A DNA stretch of 23,879 nt from Sphaeroforma arctica JP610 (taxonomy: Eukaryota; Opisthokonta; Ichthyosporea; Ichthyophonida): the NCBI RefSeq assembly GCF_001186125.1, contig NW_014039859.1, positions 7,244 to 31,122 on the forward strand, in the 5' to 3' direction. The translations under genes were made by a program, and so were the position numbers. Of the stretch, positions 1 to 9,049 are shown one piece after another; within the stretch, counting starts at the first letter, position 1, and each line of letters begins with the position of its first letter. Below the pieces are notes generated by a model. The model had not been told where the DNA came from, did no database searches, and was given only the letters and a program-made list of their open reading frames with translations.

Positions 1-54
1 GTGTGTGTGTGTGTGTGTGTGCACGTATGTTCACACACACTCATGTGTGTGTGC
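1..54. repeat. (GT)n microsatellite at the left edge
   Basis: The first 20 bases are a pure GT dinucleotide run, followed by interrupted GT/CA stretches to about position 54. The run is cut by the window edge, so its full length is unknown. If the exon call at 238-517 is right, this repeat lies in or beyond that gene's first intron. Confidence 0.9.
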
Positions 55-237
55 TGGTTTATGTCTAGGAACCGATTACTGTGTGGCTAGGGGCTATAAT
101 TTCAGAAACTAATTGTGTGCATCTGTATGTGCATTATTGGAATAAGTCGGAGATATTGTTGTGCTATCAATTGTAGTTAAAGAGTTTTGATACACGCACT
201 CGCAATCATATCATCCCTATGTTTCGCAGTCACGTAC

Positions 238-517
238 CGTCATTCATCAATTGCTTGTTTATCATAGACATTGCTTGCGGGGGCAAACGCCCATCATTTA
301 TCATGATAGAACGCATTGCTTTCTTTCCAGCATACTTGAAGCTCATGTTGGAAGTGTATATTGTTTGGTAGTCTGGGTGTTTATTCTGGGTCTTCTCGTT
401 ATTAGCGAGGAAGATTCTGATTTTATTAAAATACAGACCGGCATCAGAAGCTGTTCTGCTGTGTGCAGCCTGCACTGCACTCCTGATGACTGGCGAGTGG
501 TTACTGCAGTCGTTCAT
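238..517 (-). CDS. Probable first coding exon of an unrecognised gene, running off the left edge
   Basis: On the minus strand an ATG at 517 with an AAA directly upstream (the same favourable context as RPL11) opens a frame of 93 codons. It ends at GAC-G and is followed by a GTACGT donor at 237-232, identical to the donor of RPL11 intron 1. The peptide starts MNDCSNHSPVIRSAVQ and contains a basic segment SFKYAGKKAMRSIMINDG. It is polar, without a signal peptide or membrane segment, and I do not recognise a family. The next exon would lie left of the window. The overlapping plus-strand frame (251-529) begins at TTG rather than ATG and is less convincing. The call rests on start context, donor and amino-acid composition only, so a chance ORF remains possible. 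Confidence 0.4.
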
Positions 518-674
518 TTGCTGTTCTAAAAATTGCGATCAGTTCGGAACTTTGAGGAAAAACTATGTTTGTGAACTGAGACTCTCTGGAGTGCCCTGTC
601 AAGTGTTACTCAGAAGTAGTCAGAACTCATAGTGTTTGTACCACATTTTGTAATGTACAGATCGAAACGAGGCC

Positions 675-694
675 TGAGGCTCATCAGAGCCTCA
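675..694. repeat. Perfect 8-bp inverted repeat
   Basis: TGAGGCTC and GAGCCTCA flank a 4-base loop (ATCA). It sits at the left border of a C-rich block (about 710-770) whose complement is rich in GGG runs. No function can be assigned. Confidence 0.6.
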
Positions 695-1183
695 AACTCA
701 GAGCCACAAGCAAACCCTCCCAAGCTCCCACTTGGACAGGCCCAGGGCCCAATGCCCCAAACCCAGCGGCCAGACCGCCTTTCTCTACTACTCTCGTTAA
801 ATCTGTATTTAGTACAGAGAGAGTGCGTGTGTGTCCAGGGGAGACTGTGCCAAGGGCTATTAATTATTATACATATTGGGCCCCTGGAGCCCAATAGAAA
901 TGTTCGCTGAATGAAAAATGGATTCTCCCAGGAAAGCTGGTTTTTTTAGTCATAAGTAGTCTATTGTTGTGTTTTCTAATAAAAAGAGTGCTCGTCTCAG
1001 ACTTCAGACTGAGTTCAGAGGGCAAGCAAGTGCTTTGTTTTTGTTTTTTGATTTTGTTTTTTCTACAAATTAAAAATAATATAAATAAAAATAAAAGCAA
1101 AATGCTTTATTTATCTAAAAATCTGCCGGAGTATATACGTTCAAAAAAATATATATATATGAAATACTAGTAGCAGAGTGGTG

Positions 1184-1222
1184 AACTGGTGACTGGTGAC
1201 TGACTGGCTGACTGACTGACTG
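1184..1222. repeat. Interrupted (GACT)n microsatellite
   Basis: Repeated ACTGGTG and GACT units (ctggtgactggtgactgac, then three GACT copies) form a short simple repeat. Confidence 0.75.
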
Positions 1223-1518
1223 TATGTATTATTATTTTTTGAATAGTTTTGTTTTTACAAAATAATAGTGTATTTTTTTGTTTCCACCTTTTACTCTCAA
1301 GTCTCAAGTCTGGCACTGCCAGGCGCCAAGTCGCCAACTGTCTTTGTTATGTATTATTTTGAAGGAGAAAAATATATATAAAGAGAAGAAAGGTGGAGGA
1401 ACTTGTGAAGATCGAACAGTTATGCTGTTATGGTCAATGGTGTGCAGTTATTATCAAGATACGTAAAAAGTACAGCGCATGATCTTGTGCACTGTGCAAG
1501 GTGGTCCGTGCCCCGTGG

Positions 1519-1766
1519 TACTAGAAAATCTGCGCGTGTTGTGCCGTCTTTTTTTTTAAAGGATAAATGCGTATAAGTGAGAACATTAGTACTTCAAAAT
1601 ATCTGTACTTTATGGTGAACACAACAGTGTATAGTCACTATGCATTGATACCATTATCGAAAGAAGAAAGGAGGAGGAATGGACGCTCTGTGAAGGTCAG
1701 TTATGGCAATGTTATGATATATCATGACAAAATTTCCAATATGATACTAGAAAATCTGCGCGTGTT
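1519..1766 (+). repeat. 22-bp exact direct repeat 226 bp apart, with weaker similarity upstream
   Basis: The 22 bases at 1519-1540 recur exactly at 1745-1766 (core AGAAAATCTGCGCGTG). Upstream of each copy is a similar purine-rich stretch, GAAGAAAGGTGGAGGAA near 1385 and GAAGAAAGGAGGAGGAA near 1664, followed by TGTGAAGRTC. This suggests an old local duplication with unequal later loss. Confidence 0.6.
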
Positions 1767-2059
1767 TCTCCATCACTTCAAGATGCGTGTGAATATATAC
1801 CAAGACAATAACAGTCAGTTGACTAGACTTGGCATTTAGCTTCCATCTATAAATAGTGAAATTGAATACTGATACCAAGTTTTTTAATTTCTTTAACAAG
1901 TGCTTACACACCGATAGAGATCACCTGGATCCTGATCCGACACAATCTTCGCTAAAGACTACATTACTCTTCTGTCTATCTACCAAGTTAGTGCTTTGCT
2001 CTTGCGAAACACGACAATAGTCTAGTTGGCCGCGATGTAAGTAACACATCCTTTCGTGA

Positions 2060-2511
2060 GTGTACACTGGAGTCTATCTTGCCTCGTGCAGACAACTACC
2101 ACGAAGCTGGCACGCGCACAGAGTTGAGCCGAGGGGACCCTCGAGTTTTCGGTTTGGCAGTCAACAATCCATACATTTTCGATCGTGTATCCGGGTTGTG
2201 CTAACTTCATCAAGGGTCTACCCTGCAAGCTTCAATATTCGTTTTGTGGAATGTATCTTCTTGAGTTTGTGGGCGATAATGAAATGTCGCTGGTACAACT
2301 GGCAACAAGTCGAGGCGAGTGCACAACTAATGAGATGGCTTGCTCCACACAGGTTGAGTTTATCAGCTACGCGTTGATGGTCCGGTCATTGGTGGCGAAG
2401 ATCTGTACAGAATTAAAACATATGAGAACTGTGCTCAGTATAAATAGAGCACAATGTATCGGAATGCGGATTCTTGTCTACTACAAAATTACTTTAGATT
2501 GGTGTATATAA
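2060..2511 (+). mobile_element. Possible Ty1/copia RNase H remnant (fossil)
   Basis: A plus-strand frame ending at 2511 contains TTNEMACSTQVEFISYAL and, shortly after, VRSLVAKICTEL. The order and spacing resemble the Ty1/copia RNase H segment (the A-x-S-T-x-E-[AV]-E-[FY] box followed by a W/L-rich helix and EL). The frame has no proper ATG at its left end. No LTR, integrase or reverse transcriptase is seen next to it, so if real it is a small, old, broken piece. A chance resemblance cannot be excluded. Confidence 0.25.
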
Positions 2512-2673
2512 TAAAGGTCCACACGCTTGAGAATGCATGTTCAATTTTCATAATCCTTGTTCTCGTATCTATCAAGTCATATCAATTTTAGACCTCTACA
2601 CACAATTGATGTGCACAACTGCCAAGTGGCCTGCGATGAATAAGTCACAGAAATTCTGAGACAGCTGACGCAT

Positions 2674-3299
2674 TTGCTTAGTAGTGCAAAATCGCAGTAT
2701 TGAACACAACACAACACAACATTTTGTGGAAGATAGCCGAGTGTCCTGAAATACTATCTGTTTTACTGTTTATCTAAAAGAAATACGATAACCAGATAAA
2801 TCGACACATGCAAAGCTGCCATCCAGACCAGAATTTTACGCAATAGTCAACTATCCGTCGTTCAAATAATTGTTCTATTTTAAAACCTATCTCAGCAAAA
2901 AGCAGTAATATGCATATGCACTTAGCGGTGCAAAGTCACAGAACTGTTGACAATAAAATGAGGAAATCCGGTAAAGTATCTTGGGGTACAACAGAACCAT
3001 ATTTTGCTGTTGTTTATCGAAATGAAACGCGATGAACAGATATCTGTAGGTAGTTGATTTGCGACACATGCTTCAAGTTTAAATTAGTTCTGACAGCCAA
3101 AATTAATTGCTAAGTGGTGCAAACTAGAAGAATTGTTACTCGCGCTGTTTGTAAAACCGAAACACGATATTCAGTTCTCTACACGCAAATGGTGTGTAGC
3201 ACAGCCATTTGGATCAGACTGCCGCACCAAAATCAGCCTTGACCACTTCATATGAATATATAACTATTGACAGCATAAAGCAAGTGTTTAGTGGTACAA
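2674..3299 (+). repeat. Degenerate tandem repeat, about four units
   Basis: A motif close to TTGCTTAGTGGTGCAAA recurs at 2674-2690, 2918-2934, 3107-3123 and 3283-3299 (spacings 244, 189 and 176). Between copies other phrases also recur: GTTTATCNAAANGAAAYRCGAT near 2769 and 3011, and CGACACATGC near 2801 and 3062. Most of the interval from about 2560 to 3330 is therefore diverged copies of a unit of roughly 180-240 bp. No gene is seen. Confidence 0.5.
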
Positions 3300-3329
3300 C
3301 TCGCACAATCATTCAATAATATATGCATT

Positions 3330-4269
3330 AGATGGCAAATTAACTTTAAAAACTTCATAGAACACGGAGACCTAGGCATACTGGCTATTCCTGAACGCAC
3401 GAATTCTTAGTAAAGGTGAGGGTATAGAGTTTTTTTCAGAAGCAGATGAACACTCCAAATTGGACGTATGCTTCACAGCACTTTATATATTCTTGCTAGT
3501 ATATAGTCGCCCTAGCGTGTCTATATTCATACACAGTAGTTGTTCCTACATCGCATAGCTTCCAGAGGTACACTTTACTATGAACTAAAAACCCCCTATA
3601 TATGTGCAACATCAATTGCACGGCGTTTATTGTATTTATAAAAATACACCACACCCCAGTCATAGACCTCAGAATTCCAAATGCTGGGGTCTGGGACTCT
3701 GGGACTGAGGGGACCTGGGGGCTGGGGCCGCTGGGGGCCTTGCGCTGACGTCGGCTCGCTCTGCATTCAAGTAAACGTTCAACGGAAATGCAACAAATAA
3801 TTGAAATTTGTACGTTTTAAAATGCAAAAAAAAAAAGATATACATATTGCTAACTTCGAAAATTACACGCCCTTAAATTCTCATAAACGTTTAGTTAACG
3901 TATAAACAATTAATTTCTGTAACGTTTTAACGAGAACCCAATTAAAGGTTGTCTTGGAGGCTGGGGGCCGACTGGGGACCCTGGGTCTGGGCCCGCTGGG
4001 GGCTGTAGAATTCACACATGTGTAATGTGCTGGGTAGAAATTAACGACAAATTGGAAATGTCTAAAATGTTTTAAATTTTCAATATTTTCATTGAAGGTG
4101 GGATGAACTATGTTGATGATATAGTTTACGACATTCAAGTTAATTCGTAGGTAGAGAATTGGGATGGTGCGCGTGCACCACTGACCTGTGAGTTCCATTT
4201 GGGCGCAGAACCAGTGAGCACGAACAAAGTTGTGAATCATTTTGAAGGTGGTATTAGAACTCACTGCGG
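3330..4269. other. Upstream region of RPL11 with two G-rich clusters
   Basis: No supported gene. The plus strand has many GGG-GGGGG runs at 3683-3743 and 3957-4003, sharing phrases such as CTGGGGACC and GCTGGGGGC, so they look like two copies of one minisatellite-like sequence. The minus-strand frame 3881-4264 covers the second cluster, begins at GTG, and is rejected as a gene. Confidence 0.55.
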
Positions 4270-4323
4270 ATAAAGCTCTCTGTCTTTTTTTAGTTTAGCG
4301 TTTCTCTCTGGACTAATTGCAAA
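4270..4323 (+). promoter_or_regulatory. RPL11 core promoter / pyrimidine-rich leader (TOP-like)
   Basis: Just upstream of the RPL11 ATG are two pyrimidine tracts, CTCTCTGTCTTTTTTT (about 4276-4291) and TTTCTCTCTGG (about 4301-4311). Ribosomal protein genes of many eukaryotes start transcription in such a tract and carry a 5' terminal oligopyrimidine leader. No TATA box is obvious. The leader would be only about 15-50 nt. The exact start site is inferred. Confidence 0.45.
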
Positions 4324-6392
4324 ATGGTACGTACACACCCACACAGTTGGGCTTCTTGCATGCGCACAGCAATACACACAGTATCTCGTCGCTCAGTATA
4401 CCCATCGAATGCACAATGAAAGAAGAAACTTAGTAACGCGAAATTCTACACAGTGAAATACACCGAAGATGCAGAGATCTGGACTTCAATACGTATAATT
4501 CGTATGATATAAGAATGTTTTAACAACTTGAAGGAACTATCAGCTCAACAAGCAACGACATGACGACAGCCAATATATTGAAACATTCCAGACAAAGATG
4601 GCACATATCATTGAAACGTCCATCACACCACAAATATTTATGAGTACATATGCATGTACGTATATATCTTATATATATATATATATATATATTCGTATAT
4701 ATCTGTCAATGTTCTCACACATATGCCCTAGTGGTACGAGGAAGAAGGGCATGCAGCACATGTGTCAGAAAAGTGAAGACCGCACGGGTAGTAGCCGATA
4801 TATTTGTATATTGCTTGGCACAGTGTGGTAGCACTCTACGTGATGATAATAACAATATGGTATTCAACCAGGAAATGACAGATGCAAGTAATGGATAGAT
4901 AAGTGTATATTGTATGATGCTTGTTGAGCACATTTTCAACAAAGAATGTATATAATACTAATTTGCGCTCGTAGAGTGGTATGCTATCATAACATCTGTC
5001 GATATATTCACTGATAGATCACATACAAACAAAATTGTACACTCTTATACCTCTGCACTAAGCAATCACACTCGTATGCACATGTAATACACTTCTAATA
5101 TGCACGCTTCTATACACGCATTCGATTAGGCTTCCGCTGCCGAACCCGCCCAGACCAAGGCGAACCCCATGAAGGATCTTCGCGTCCGCAAGCTGTGTGT
5201 GAACATCTGTGTAGGAGAGTCAGGTGATCGTCTGACCCGTGCCGCCAAGGTACTAGAGTCTCTTACCGGACAGGAACCCGTTTTCTCAAAGGCCCGATAC
5301 ACTGTGCGATCTTTCTCTATTCGTCGTAATGAGAAGATTGCCGTGCACGCCACCGTACGTGGACCCAAGGCGGAGGAGATCCTCGAGAAGGGACTTAAGG
5401 TATGTATGGGCAGACATGCGTGTTTACAGGGTGATTTAAGTAGGTGCCTTTATTTGAATAGATGGATTTAATTGTTTGTTAGGGTGTTGCATCTAAATTG
5501 TACATATACACATTGTAAAGAACGCGATTATCGTATAGGAACTGTTTCTACTGTGTACAACGCATACAAGTTTGCTTTTGTGCGTGAATATGGTATGTAT
5601 GTTGATGTACTATGTAAAAACTGCGCACTGCGAGAACGGATCCCAATGATGCATAAAATGTCCATGTGAATGACATCAACTGATTAATTCAGATAACACC
5701 ATCTTTCGGCTGAGAGGAATTCGTTTCGCATATCTATTAATGTACAATCACTTGTTTGGGGCTTTGTACTGCTGTTGTATTTGTGTGGAATATAATATAG
5801 TTCTCTGCCTTGCAATCGAATATGTGTATCTATGTATAAGGTTATAGAATACATTCTTACATAGTATATTGGTATTATATCGAGTGTTCATGTGCAACAA
5901 TGTCTCGTGTCATACAGGTTCTCGAATACGAGTTGAAGAAGAGCAACTTCTCGCAGACCGGTAACTTCGGATTCGGTGTACAAGAACACATTGACTTAGG
6001 AATTAAGTACGATCCCAGTATTGGTATCTACGGTATGGACTTCTTCATTGTTATGGGCCGCCCCGGATATTGCATTGCCAAGCGCAAGCGCAAGAACAAC
6101 AGAGTTGGATACCCTCACCGTTGTACAAAGGAAGAGACCATGAAATGGTTCCAACAGAAGTTCGATGGTATGTCATCTCTTTGCTGTATATTTTGCTTGT
6201 TTTTAAAACTGCATATAACTCAGCTTTATGTCCTCGAATGCTGGGTTAGATCTATCGATGTGTGAAAACCCATCTTATTGTCTATAATGTATCCATATAG
6301 TCATTGTGTAGAATATTGGATGCAATAGCCAATGCTTACAAGTATTTTCTCGCGTTTATTTTCACAATGTAGGAATCATCCTTAACAAGTAG
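4324..6392 (+). CDS. RPL11: 60S ribosomal protein L11 (uL5), four exons
   Basis: Structural protein of the large ribosomal subunit that binds 5S rRNA in the central protuberance. Exons: 4324-4326 (ATG only), 5130-5399, 5918-6167, 6373-6392; introns 4327-5129 (GTACGT..TAG), 5400-5917 (GTATGT..CAG), 6168-6372 (GTATGT..TAG). The joined CDS is 543 nt, 180 aa, against 178 aa in human. The N-terminus is [18 protein letters not shown], where NPM matches the conserved ANPM/NPM start of the family. The L5 signature [17 protein letters not shown] lies at about residues 42-58, then [47 protein letters not shown] and the C-terminus KFDGIILNK. Introns are phase 0, 0 and 1; the third splits Gly175. Starting at the internal ATG (5169) would lose the conserved leader, so the split start is preferred. 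Intron 2 holds a candidate snoRNA. No damage is seen; this looks like a functional host gene. Confidence 0.96.
4671..4692. repeat. (AT)n microsatellite in RPL11 intron 1
   Basis: Eleven AT dinucleotides in a row within RPL11 intron 1. Beyond this, intron 1 (about 800 nt) shows a perfect GTGATGA box near 4840 but no well-placed CUGA partner, so no snoRNA is called there. Confidence 0.85.
5641..5718 (+). ncRNA. Candidate box C/D snoRNA in RPL11 intron 2, 28S rRNA methylation guide (U32/U51/snR39-like)
   Basis: Seen: a C box AUGAUGC (5646-5652; consensus RUGAUGA), an internal CUGA usable as D' (5680-5683) and a D box CUGA (5710-5713). Immediately upstream of the D box is CACCATCTTTCGG (5697-5709), the exact complement of CCGAAAGATGGTG, a highly conserved large-subunit rRNA segment. 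By the D+5 rule the modified base is the second A of GAAAG. From memory this is yeast 25S Am807 (guides snR39/snR59, in RPL7 introns) and human 28S Am1511 in older numbering (guides U32 and U51, also in introns of translation genes). The size of about 78 nt and intronic position on the sense strand fit. Weak points: the last C-box base is C rather than A, and the terminal stem is only about 3 bp (TCC/GGA). Confidence 0.75.
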
Positions 6393-6454
6393 ATTCATAA
6401 CAACTCTGGTCGGGCGTGCTGGATGATTATAGCGAGCATTCTGTCAGCTGCAGC

Positions 6455-6460
6455 AATAAA
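6455..6460 (+). terminator. Poly(A) signal of RPL11
   Basis: AATAAA lies 63 nt after the RPL11 stop codon, followed within 20-30 nt by GT-rich sequence (gttcatgtgggtc, then tgtgtgt further on), the usual arrangement for cleavage and polyadenylation. Confidence 0.7.
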
Positions 6461-6489
6461 AGTTCATGTGGGTCAGTAAACAGTTGTCA

Positions 6490-7140
6490 GGGTTTTCTTA
6501 GTATGCTAGCTCGTGTGTACAAGGTGCAATGTAGTGAATCTGTTTTGTTGTGTGTATTCTTGTTTTCACGATGACAGTCAACAATTTAATAGTTTTCACA
6601 TCTTCATGGGCTTGTGTATTCTTCAGTCGCTGTCTTTTATGCAGTAGTATACGAGCTGTATTTTAATATTTGCAAGGGTATCTTGCGTGGCCATGGTTTT
6701 CGAATTGAATGGAATATGAATTGAATGGAATATATATATGTTTACATTGATATTAATATTGTGATCTTCGGAGTGTATATGAGAACGAGCTGTATAAAGA
6801 ATGGATGTGCGTATGTATTCAACGCTAGTGTTTGTCAACTTCTACCGACGTGTTATACTACTAAGAAAACCTAAACCCCCAATCGAAAGTAGAACAATAC
6901 GAGCGAAATTTGTCGTGTATAATGCACGTGCTCGTATATCCGTTAGCGGGTGTATTTACATATTGAGATGTGGACTATATGATCTGTTCATTGCGTGCAA
7001 GAGTCTAGAATCTGTCAGTTCAGTCGTAGGTGCTTATTGATGTCTGAAGGTGGAGAGGATGTAACGGAGCATAGGTCATTACTTTTCGTGCATCGCTCTA
7101 TATGCATGTATGAGATGTAAGTGGTTAAAATATATAAACA
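6490..7140. other. Intergenic stretch, no gene seen
   Basis: AT-rich sequence between the RPL11 3' end and the first decayed coding remnant. Open frames on both strands (6623-6838 minus, 6801-7040 plus) are short and show no recognisable family or coding bias. A small tandem duplication GAATTGAATGGAATAT occurs near 6700-6730. Confidence 0.5.
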
Positions 7141-7144
7141 AATC

Positions 7145-7725
7145 TACCACAGCTTGCTATACTCCGATTTCTCAAAAGCTTTTGAATTACCCAGAAATTC
7201 TTTCACATACGTATTCGCCTTGACTGTTGGAAGTATGTGGCGAACAGTATGTTTATCGCTATATATCAGCTACTGTCTTTCTACTTAGCCTGCCGAGATC
7301 AGGTCGTTCATTCTTAGTATATCGCTCTCTGTGTGATGGTTTATGAAAGTATACACTCGGAATTGTAGGCTCAAACTGTCGACACCTATCAGTATGAGGT
7401 CAGAAACAGATTCCCGTGTGTCGAAGAAAATAGAATAAGGTTTTACATACACTTCCTCATATTGTTACTTTAGTGGAATATGTTTTTCCTCCAGTGCATA
7501 AGTTCTTTGTGTTCACGTATATATATTCGTAAGGTGAATTTCTGAGGCCTATAGCCAAGTATCTTGCTTATGGCAGGGGCGATAGTTGTCAGACAGTTAT
7601 TTGGATGGGAGCTGTCTAGCCCTGTGATATACAAATAATCTGTTGGTCCACAGGGTCTGACTCCGAGATATCTGGAATCAGTTGGAATATATTTTTATTG
7701 ATGAAATTGAATAATATTTTGGAAA
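7145..7725 (-). pseudogene. Decayed coding remnant of unrecognised family
   Basis: The minus strand shows two protein-like segments in adjacent frames. One (about 7710-7470) contains GPTDYLYITGLDSSHPNN and IAPAISKILGYRPQKFTL. The next (about 7465-7285) contains YVKPYSIFFDTRESVSDL and FRVYTFINHHTESDILRM. A third short stretch (7275-7146) ends HILPTVKANTYVKEFL...SKLW-stop. Each has few simple-sequence residues and reads like diverged protein. Either this is a pseudogene with a few interruptions or a small gene with short introns (an AG acceptor-like site precedes the last piece). I do not recognise the family. No intact start is visible at the right end. Confidence 0.4.
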
Positions 7726-7824
7726 AAGACACTCCGAAACAGTGCAAATCTCAATTGTAAATATATTTAAATTTAAAACTAGCAAATGTACAACTATACA
7801 CAGTTATATTGAGTATTGACCTAC

Positions 7825-8835
7825 TTCATGATGGCTATATCAATGTCTGCTGCTTCGGCACTATCTCTTGATTTGGTGGATGAATAGAGTAAAGAACAAT
7901 TACATGAATTCGACCCAATTGATAGTGTGACCAGATGCACTTTTTGAAGCTGCTTTCGACAATACGCCAGAACCTACTGGACTAGGCGAAGATCAATCGG
8001 ATTTAGTACATGTGTGGCGCCATGCACTTAAGGATATTTTCCATCTAATGGATATGTTGCCAGTGTCAAAAATTCATGGTTATCACTGGGAGTTTTAGCA
8101 AGTCTTTCGCGATGCCATTGTTGCAGATAGTGTGGATGATATGAAGAAAGTATCCAAGGGTACTTGAACAGCGAGGAGACACTTAACAATATGTTAGAGG
8201 CCGCAAATACATACGTAGAAAAGTCAGGAGACATATTCCAGGGCCTCGACGAAACAGTACGTAATGTTAGAGGCCGCAAATACATACGTAGAAAGTCAGG
8301 CGACATATTCCAGGGCCTCGACTGCTTCATAAACGTGTGAAGAGGATCTTTGATCCAATGCAGGAATGGCTAATTCGCGTACCGGCGCGACGCTATACAA
8401 TGACAAGGCTAGACAGCAAGCAAAAGTAATACTCGAGCTTAGAAGGCGACTACGTATCCGACCCACTGGATGTGAATTTGTATACGTGTGACAAAGTAGT
8501 CACGGCGGTATCTAGCTGTAGTTGTGTGCTAGAGAATTGAACAATGTAGAATCCGTCATTCATCAGACCTTATCCCTCAGGTTCGGATATACAATTACAA
8601 AAGGTACATTTGTTATCGACTTCATGGCATACATGAGACAACAAATGATACAAACAAGACATAAAACAGTCATTGGATACTTCGAGACTGAATTGGTGGA
8701 TTGGAGAACTGTATCCAAGACTGGATGTCTACGTTGCGACCAACGCAACTTTTGAATTTGCACCTTTGCGACATTTATTTGATGGACGATTCTAAAATCC
8801 AATTGGAGACCAAGCTGGATGATAAACGAACCCCA
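7825..8835 (+). pseudogene. Decayed copy of a multicopy protein family (resembles the DUF6729 / 3'-5' exonuclease-type C-terminal region)
   Basis: Plus-strand fragments in changing frames keep the order of a family I recall as large and multicopy in basidiomycete fungi and some protists: HALKDIFHLMDMLPVSKIHGYHW (8024-8090; compare DVFHLMDxIPVxxxHG), VFRDAIVADSVDDMKKV (8102-8152), YVSDPLDVNLYTCDKV (8453-8500; compare YVSDPPGxxLY), then CARELNNVESVIHQTLSLRFG (8525-8587; compare RCxRGTNxxExxHQ) and GYFETELVDW. Several stops and frame changes interrupt it, so it is not functional. A 60-bp piece is duplicated in tandem (8191-8250 and 8264-8322). The family name is from memory and unsearched; the order of four motif-like segments is the real evidence. 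Confidence 0.4.
8191..8322 (+). repeat. Tandem duplication, two ~60-bp copies
   Basis: 8191-8250 and 8264-8322 are near identical (offset 73 bp; one-base length difference in the AAAAG/AAAG run, and GGAG/GGCG). It lies inside the decayed coding remnant and is young relative to it, because the copies differ at very few positions. Confidence 0.85.
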
Positions 8836-9049
8836 AAAGACTATGATCATATTTATGTTTATGTAGAGACATGCAAACCGTACAGGAGTAGCTTCTGTTT
8901 GCGCAATTCAGTCGGCAGGCTGAATCTTACAGCTTAGACAGAAGTGAGAAAAATCGTTTAATTATGGCAGAATGGAACAAGCGAGTCGTAGGTAGTACAT
9001 GTCGAGACGACTCGAGCTCAACTATTGATATGCACTGAGCGCATATCAA

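Larger units (their letters stand above)
560..2050. other. Non-coding stretch with low-complexity sequence
   Basis: No convincing gene. It holds a C-rich/G-rich block (about 710-770), T- and A-rich stretches (1030-1160), an interrupted GACT repeat (1184-1222) and the short dispersed repeat at 1519-1540/1745-1766. The open frames here (for example 632-910 and 1567-1839) are short, composed of simple sequence, and match nothing I recognise. Confidence 0.5.

Noticed and set aside
632-910. Plus-strand frame with Pro/Gln-rich sequence
   Set aside because: Its composition simply follows the C-rich block, and the opposite strand is open too.
3881-4264. 127-codon minus-strand open frame upstream of RPL11, suggesting a divergent gene sharing its promoter
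   Set aside because: It begins at GTG, runs into the G-rich repeat cluster (giving GPRPRVPSRPP), and shows no recognisable domain.
4840-5014. Second intronic C/D snoRNA in RPL11 intron 1 (GTGATGA near 4840 or ATGATGC at 4914-4920 with CTGA at 5011-5014)
   Set aside because: C-to-D spacing is too long or terminal pairing absent, and the sequence before the CTGA matches no rRNA segment I know.
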